Below are positions 59,067 to 64,000 of a DNA stretch of 64,000 nucleotides, in pieces; position 1 is the stretch's first letter; each line of letters begins with the position of its first letter. The DNA comes from Poa pratensis (Eukaryota; Streptophyta; Magnoliopsida; Poales; Poaceae). A program made the position numbers and the translations under genes. The stretch lies in the NCBI GenBank assembly GCA_947311845.1, contig CAMZMU010000055.1:16988877-17052876 (forward strand), in the 5' to 3' direction. The notes under the pieces were generated by a model that was given only the letters and a program-made list of their open reading frames with translations, was not told where the DNA came from and made no database searches.

Positions 59067-59500
59067 CTTTTTTAGATAAAGAGTACTCCCTCCGTTTTTT
59101 AATATAAGATGTTTTAGCTTTTGTCCACATTCACATACACACAAATGTATGTAGACATATTTTTGTTTATATGTTCACTCATTTTAGTGTGCATATAGAC
59201 AACATGTATATCACCTAAAACATCTTATATTAAAAAAGAAGGGAGCATATAATAATACCACGGAGATACCAATTACACCCAGCCTTTACAACAACGCAAT
59301 ACCTAAATGACATTACGGATGCACAAATCCGAAAAAGAAGAAGAAGTTAAAAAGAAAAGTCCCGCTCTAGAGTTCCAATCCTTACAGCAGCAGCATAACC
59401 ACCACCAAGACAACACATGATGTCCAAATTCTCCAAAAATAACGCCTTTAAAAAAGAAACAGTGCACAATTCTAAATCAGATCAGCCTTGTGAGACTAGC
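59067..59500 (-). mobile_element. LINE 3' tail (same family as 2777-3722), split by a MITE
   Basis: In reverse it reads GAATTTGGACATCA, TGTTGTCTTGGTGGTGG, GCATCCGTAAT and GGGTGTAATT, and ends CTCTTTATCTAAAAAAA, closely matching the tail at 3500-3720. The MITE at 59086-59245 sits between the TATTATTATA and CTCTTTATC parts of this end. The 5' limit (about 59500) is where similarity fades. Confidence 0.65.
59086..59245. mobile_element. Stowaway-type MITE (160 bp), nested in the LINE tail
   Basis: The terminal inverted repeats are long: CTCCCTCCGTTTTTTAATAT with AAGATGTTTTAG at the left, and CTAAAACATCTT with ATATTAAAAAAGAAGGGAG at the right. The left flank is TA (59084-59085); the right flank is CA, a mutated TA. 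It would fold into a long hairpin. Confidence 0.85.
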
Positions 59501-59730
59501 ATCCACAAATACAGTACTAGTGTTTATGTGTTTGCATTCGAGAAACACAACGTATATATTGAAAGTTTAGACGATATAATAACTATTTAGCTATTGGTGT
59601 GACGAGAAATACATCAAAGTAATGCTTTTTTTTTGAAAGTACATCAAAGTAATGCTGGCACACTACATTCCGAACTAACAAGCCAACCAAATTGTCTTCA
59701 TATACGATTACCAATTGTTTGACTACAATT

Positions 59731-60443
59731 ATCGTAACGAAGGATGGAGCACGAGGCGATCGTGGCGGCGGCCTAGGGTTTCAACCCTAGCTGCCGCCGG
59801 TGATATCTGCAGTTTCATCGTCGCTGCCGGCAAAGATTCGACGGGTCCTCGCCTCCTCTAGGTGCCGTTCTGGCACTAGGAGGGGTGGGGGCCTCGGACC
59901 TGCGCACGGCGCTTTTCGAAGGTCCTTAATGGTAGAGTTTGGTTTTGGTCGTCATCTTCTTCGTTAATGGAGATGGTATCGTCTGCAATAAGTGATCTTC
60001 CACGCTTCGTTCGACGGCGAGATATTCTTCCCGACGTCCATGGTGGCTTTGGAAGATTAAGTCTGTCTAGATATGGTTCTTCAGATCTTGCTTCGCTAGA
60101 TCAATCTTGGATTGTTTCTCATGGTTGCCGCGGGAGGTTTGTCCTCGCAATATCTACCCCGGCCACTACGTCTTCGGCAATGTTGATTCGTCTCGGCTCC
60201 CAACGACGTCGACAAAGTGGTTCGGTTATTTGTCCCTGAAATATCAGTGGTGGTGCTCTTGCCGATGTTGATTAATTAATTTAATGGCTGCGTGCGTGCA
60301 CAAAGCCTTGGCATTGCGGCTTAAAATTAAAAAGGGGATTGAAGATCTCATAGATTTGCTAGTCTCTTTTAGTTTTGTTTTTGTAATCGATATAATCGTG
60401 TACTCTTTGCTGGTTTAATATATGTGGAAAATTCAAAAAAACA
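59731..60443 (+). mobile_element. Non-autonomous retroposon (713 bp, 18-bp TSD), copy A2
   Basis: The 18-bp sequence AATTGTTTGACTACAATT lies at 59713-59730 and 60444-60461. The element starts with a GC-rich leader (CCTAGGGTTTCAACCCTAG near 59772) and ends with a short A-run (60435-60440). Much of its length matches the copy at 305-890. There is no RT frame. The TSD is itself partly palindromic. Confidence 0.82.
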
Positions 60444-60461
60444 AATTGTTTGACTACAATT

Positions 60462-61116
60462 CTAATTATTAGTTTATTTATTTAAGTAAAGGTCATGTCA
60501 AATTATTTTTTCCCCAGGCTCGAGCTGGCTTGCCAATCTTTTGAGCTTAGCCGGAAGATTTACTCTTAGCTCGTACTCCGTCCAAACTTCGAGCCGAACC
60601 GAGCCTCGTCGATCCCGAGCCGAGCTTCGAGCTCTGTGTCCACCCCCCTCCCGACCTCCTCTCCTGTGCGACACGGCGGCGCCGACGTAGAACCCTAGCT
60701 GCCGCCGCTGCACTCCGTTCTCGCCCGCGGCCGCCGCACCTTCGCCCTCCACCCGAGAGCTTCCGCGTCCGCAGTGCGCATCAACGACTGCGCCTCCGCC
60801 GCCCGAGAGCTTCCGCATCCGCAGAGCGCAGCCGTCCGTCCTCGCCGAGCGCAGCCGCCGCCGCACCTGCTTCCTCGACGTCCGCCGCACCAACGAGCGC
60901 GCTTCCTCGCCGCGCGCTGCACCTACTTCCTCGAACTTCGACGCCGCGGCCACACCTCCTGCGGGCTGCAACTCCAAGCCTCCAAGGTAGTGCTGGACTG
61001 ACAGACTTTGCATATGAATTTAGCGGTGATGGATTTGCATATGAATTTCTTTGCTCATGTAGACATTGATGTGTTACAAAAACTAATCCATTTGTGATAC
61101 TAAATGCAGTTTGAGC
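60462..61116 (+). promoter_or_regulatory. Promoter and 5' UTR region of PRP39-like gene
   Basis: AT-rich DNA gives way to a GC-rich stretch (60640-60990) with a direct repeat (CCCGAGAGCTTCCGC at 60753 and 60801). It probably contains the 5' UTR, ending at a donor in CCAAGGTAGTG (about 60988). The next exon begins after ATGCAG near 61109. The open frames on both strands here look like GC artefacts. Confidence 0.4.
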
Positions 61117-63912
61117 ATGGTGAATCCAGGAGGACTAGAAGGACCGGAGGGTGATAAACCAGATTACCATCCTGAAGAATTAGAAGGCAGCAGGGTGAGA
61201 TGCAACTGTTTATTGTACCTCCGGATCCTCCTCATACTCGGTAGAAACGTGCAAGATCAAGGGGCCGGGCTCAGGCCTGTCCCACAGACGCCAGTCTTTT
61301 TTACGTATCTTATTTGTCTAGGTTTCCTTAATTGTACAAGTCTATTGTACTATATATTTGCCCCTTGGGCTATGCAATACCGATAAGTTGCATCCATAAC
61401 AGTTCTTTCATTTTACACCAGACATTTTCAAGAACAACCTTCTGTTACCGAGTAACGAAAACACGAGCGATTTCGAGCTTGGGTATCATTAATAAGTTCC
61501 ACGGAGGAAAATTCTGTTGTAAGTGAAATCTATTTTTCCCTGTCTCTAGTTTTTGGTAGTTTTACTGGAAAAGGTTTTCCTTTCAATGATTTTGCATGAG
61601 GAACCAATGTATGTTAAGCAGCATCTGGTTGCTGATGTTTGCATTCTTTCAGAATGACATAGAGGCTATTAGCTTCGTCTACCGTAGCTTCTTATTGGAA
61701 TTTCCTTTGTGCTACGGCTACTGGATCAAATACGCAGCTCACAAAGCACGGTTATGCACATATGAAGATGTGGTGGAGGTTTATGAGCAAGCAGTCCAAG
61801 CAGTACCCCATTCTGTTGATCTTTGGGTCAGTTACTGTGGATTTGGTATGAGTGTGTATGAAGACCCTTCTCTTATTAGAAGGTAAAGAAGACGTAAATG
61901 TAACCTGTGCCTTGATTTCACTTATTTCAATTCTCCAGAATCTTATCCTGTGGATCCTCTCCTTCTTTTTTTTGCAATATACAATTTCTTTTAGTGTATT
62001 CGCCTGTATGTTTGAGGATCTCAGAGTATTTAAAGGTTTCGAACTGAATATTTCGTGGACCAGCAATCAAGGATTTCATGTTTTTATAGTATAACATTAG
62101 GTGGAGATTGATGAAGTACTAGAAAATAGACCAGTCATGTTTTTCATGTCGTGTAGACTTCTAGAATTGGTATCACTTTTGTTATATTTCAATTGTAGAG
62201 ATCTTGACTCCTGACTCCTGAGCACTGAAGACTTCGGAAGTAAAAAACCAGGGAAAGGAAACTATGTTGGATATTCGACCTTATTAAACTAGATACTTAA
62301 ACGCTCTCTCTAAATTGCAAACAGTATACATTTAATTTTTGTGGTTGGACTTGGACATTATGAAACAATGTTACCCGATAAAACTGGCATATATTGTGAA
62401 ATGGAAAGGGTATAATGCACTGTATAAGAATGTAACATCAGTATTTTTCAAAGCGAGTTATAAAACTGGCATCCTTCAACTTTTGATCCGTCTTTGGTCC
62501 TTTTCGTATCAGGTCAGCTCATGATAAAAATTTATAAGTTGTGCATCACTATTTTTTCTATGGATTTTTTGACAGCTTATTTCAGAGGGGTACGTCTCTT
62601 GTTGGAAAGGACTACTTCTGTTACCATCTTTGGGATAAGTACATAGAGTTTGAAAAATCTCAGAAGCATCTGATTCAGCTTGCTACCATTTATATTAACA
62701 CGTTGAATTTCCCACTAAGAAGCTGCACAAGTATTATGAGAGGTATGTCATAGTTTCTTTGTTAGATGGATTAGAAGTTATCACCTTTATTTGACACCGC
62801 ATCATGCATTGAGATAACCCTCAGACCTTGTCTCGTGATACATATGCAAGGAAAAAGTTATGGCACACCAATTAATCTTGCACTCTATTAGTATTGGTAA
62901 CATTACCTTGTTACACTTACAGCTGCATTTTCCCCAAAGCTCTCTACCTTCGTCATTGCCAGTGACTCCAATCTTATTCCCAATGGATCTTTTGTCGTTG
63001 AATTATAACATGATTGCCTGAGTAAATCATGTAGCCTCAATCAATTGTTGAGTATGTTAAGGGAGTATCAGTTGCTCTCCCAGATGTGCGATTTATGGAG
63101 TAATCTGGATCTTTTTCCAAACGCAGCTCTAGCATCAAAAGCGGAACTAGCCAATTTTTTCTTTTGTACCCGATGTAGATATTTGAGCCATTAGATTTGT
63201 ACATGAACTAGTACATGACCTTTTGAATTCATTGGTTTGACTTGCAGATAATAATAAGTCTGTAGAGTCTTACTGATGCCATTTGTTTGCTTCATCTTCG
63301 TTTTTGTTACCAGTTTTAAGATGTTGGTAAAATCACTGGAACAAGGAGTTACACATTGTGGTGCTGAAATATCTACAGAAGATATACATACTTCTGAAGT
63401 GATGGAGGCTGAGGAATCTGAAGGGGACATCTCAACTAAAATTGCTGGCTTATTTGACCAAGGTGGTCATCTTAAGCCTGAAGCATTAAAGCAGTACTTA
63501 TTTGCTGGGATCGTCTCTACCAAAGGTCCAGTAAACTTAATGAAGAAATCTGCGGCTTTGAGGCATCCATTAGAAGGCCTTTTTTTCATGTCAAGCCACT
63601 TGATGATGATCAGCTCGAAAACTGGAACCGGTATCTTGACTTTGTTGAGAAGAATGCGATTTTGACTGGGTAAATTGTTTCTTGCATTTGTTTTTCTGCA
63701 CAGAAGTCTAGCTGCATTGTCTGTTCTAGCATCTGATTACATCTCGCATCTTCGCCTCCAATTTGCAGGCTGTAAAACTTTATGAGAGGTGTTTAATCCC
63801 TTGCGCTAATTATTCAGAGTTTTGGATTCGCTACTCTGAGTATGTGGATGCCAGAGGTGGCCGGGAGATTGCAAACTATGCTCTTGGTCGGGCATCGTCG
63901 AGTTTTGTGAAG
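61117..63912 (+). pseudogene. PRP39-like pre-mRNA-processing factor gene, partial, with frameshifts
   Basis: Exons are 61117-61194 (start MVNPGGLEGPEGDK), 61422-61518, 61653-61882, 62576-62742, 63314-63669 and 63769-63912, continuing past the window. Conserved PRP39 HAT-repeat text is clear: FPLCYGYWIKYAAHKARLC, VPHSVDLWVSYCGF, LVGKDYFCYHLWDKYIEFE, KLYERCLIPCANYSEFWIRY and REIANYALGRAS. PRP39 is a U1 snRNP factor needed for 5' splice-site recognition. All borders are GT-AG. However, the expected frame needs an extra base near 61484 (DFEL/WVSLISS), 62711 (NFP/TKKLHKYYE), 63510 (AG/DRLYQ) and 63655 (EKN/GDFDW). Each is a one-base loss beside a short homopolymer. Either the copy is dying or the assembly is faulty here. 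Confidence 0.8.
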
Positions 63913-64000
63913 GTATTCCCTGGCAAACTATTTAGTTTGCTACATTTGTTGTTATTATTTTAAGCTCAAGTACTTTCTGTAGTGACCTGCTGTGCCAAGT

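Noticed and set aside
16920..64000. PTB and PRP39 as a functional splicing-factor cluster
   Set aside because: They are about 40 kb apart, in opposite orientation, separated by transposons. Chance neighbourhood is the simpler view.

Overview
This looks like nuclear DNA of a grass, most likely a Pooideae/Triticeae cereal. The genes are rich in introns with GT-AG borders. There are Stowaway-type MITEs with CTCCCTCC termini and TA target duplications, many nested Ty1/copia, Ty3/gypsy and LINE remnants, and GC-rich first exons. This is an inference from sequence style; the species cannot be named from the window.

Layout. 0-8 kb: retroposon and gypsy debris around one unrecognised seven-exon gene (minus strand, 1898-4425). 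8.7-11.5 kb: a clean seven-exon LIKE COV (DUF502 membrane protein) gene on plus. 12.6-20.5 kb, minus strand: a tandem segmental duplication. Each unit carries a small four-exon RING-like gene (12937-13736; 15226-16057) next to the 3' end of a polypyrimidine-tract-binding protein (PTB) gene. Only the outer PTB copy is complete (16926-20481, 14 exons, 443 aa); the inner one is a 3' fragment.

21.0-44.2 kb: the main feature is a 23,234-bp tandem Ty1/copia array with five LTRs alternating with four internal domains, bounded by one 5-bp target duplication (ACAAC). It is inserted in a Helitron-like sequence whose uninterrupted relative lies at about 47.15 kb. No copy of the polyprotein is intact: each has its own small frameshifts at homopolymers or an AT run.

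44.7-52.4 kb: AT-rich intergenic DNA with a gypsy 3' end, exon-like scraps, a broken LINE (reverse-transcriptase and zf-RVT pieces) and a GC-rich element ending in a GCTACA-motif array and a 28-bp perfect palindrome. 52.7-55.7 kb: a 2.3-kb non-autonomous LTR element (178-bp LTRs, 5-bp TSD, tRNA-iMet primer site) has inserted into the last codons of a LEA_2/NHL-type membrane protein gene, replacing its C-terminal tail with LTR-encoded residues. 55.8-60.4 kb: a MULE-like element, two retroposons with clear 14-bp and 18-bp target duplications, and a MITE nested in a LINE tail. 60.5-64 kb: a PRP39-like splicing factor gene (HAT repeats) that runs off the window. It has intact splice sites but several single-base frameshifts.

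The five uninterrupted gene models total about 4.0 kb of coding sequence without a frameshift, so the frameshifts in PRP39 and the copia copies are not a uniform background. The two RNA-processing genes (PTB, PRP39) are about 40 kb apart; nothing suggests a functional cluster.
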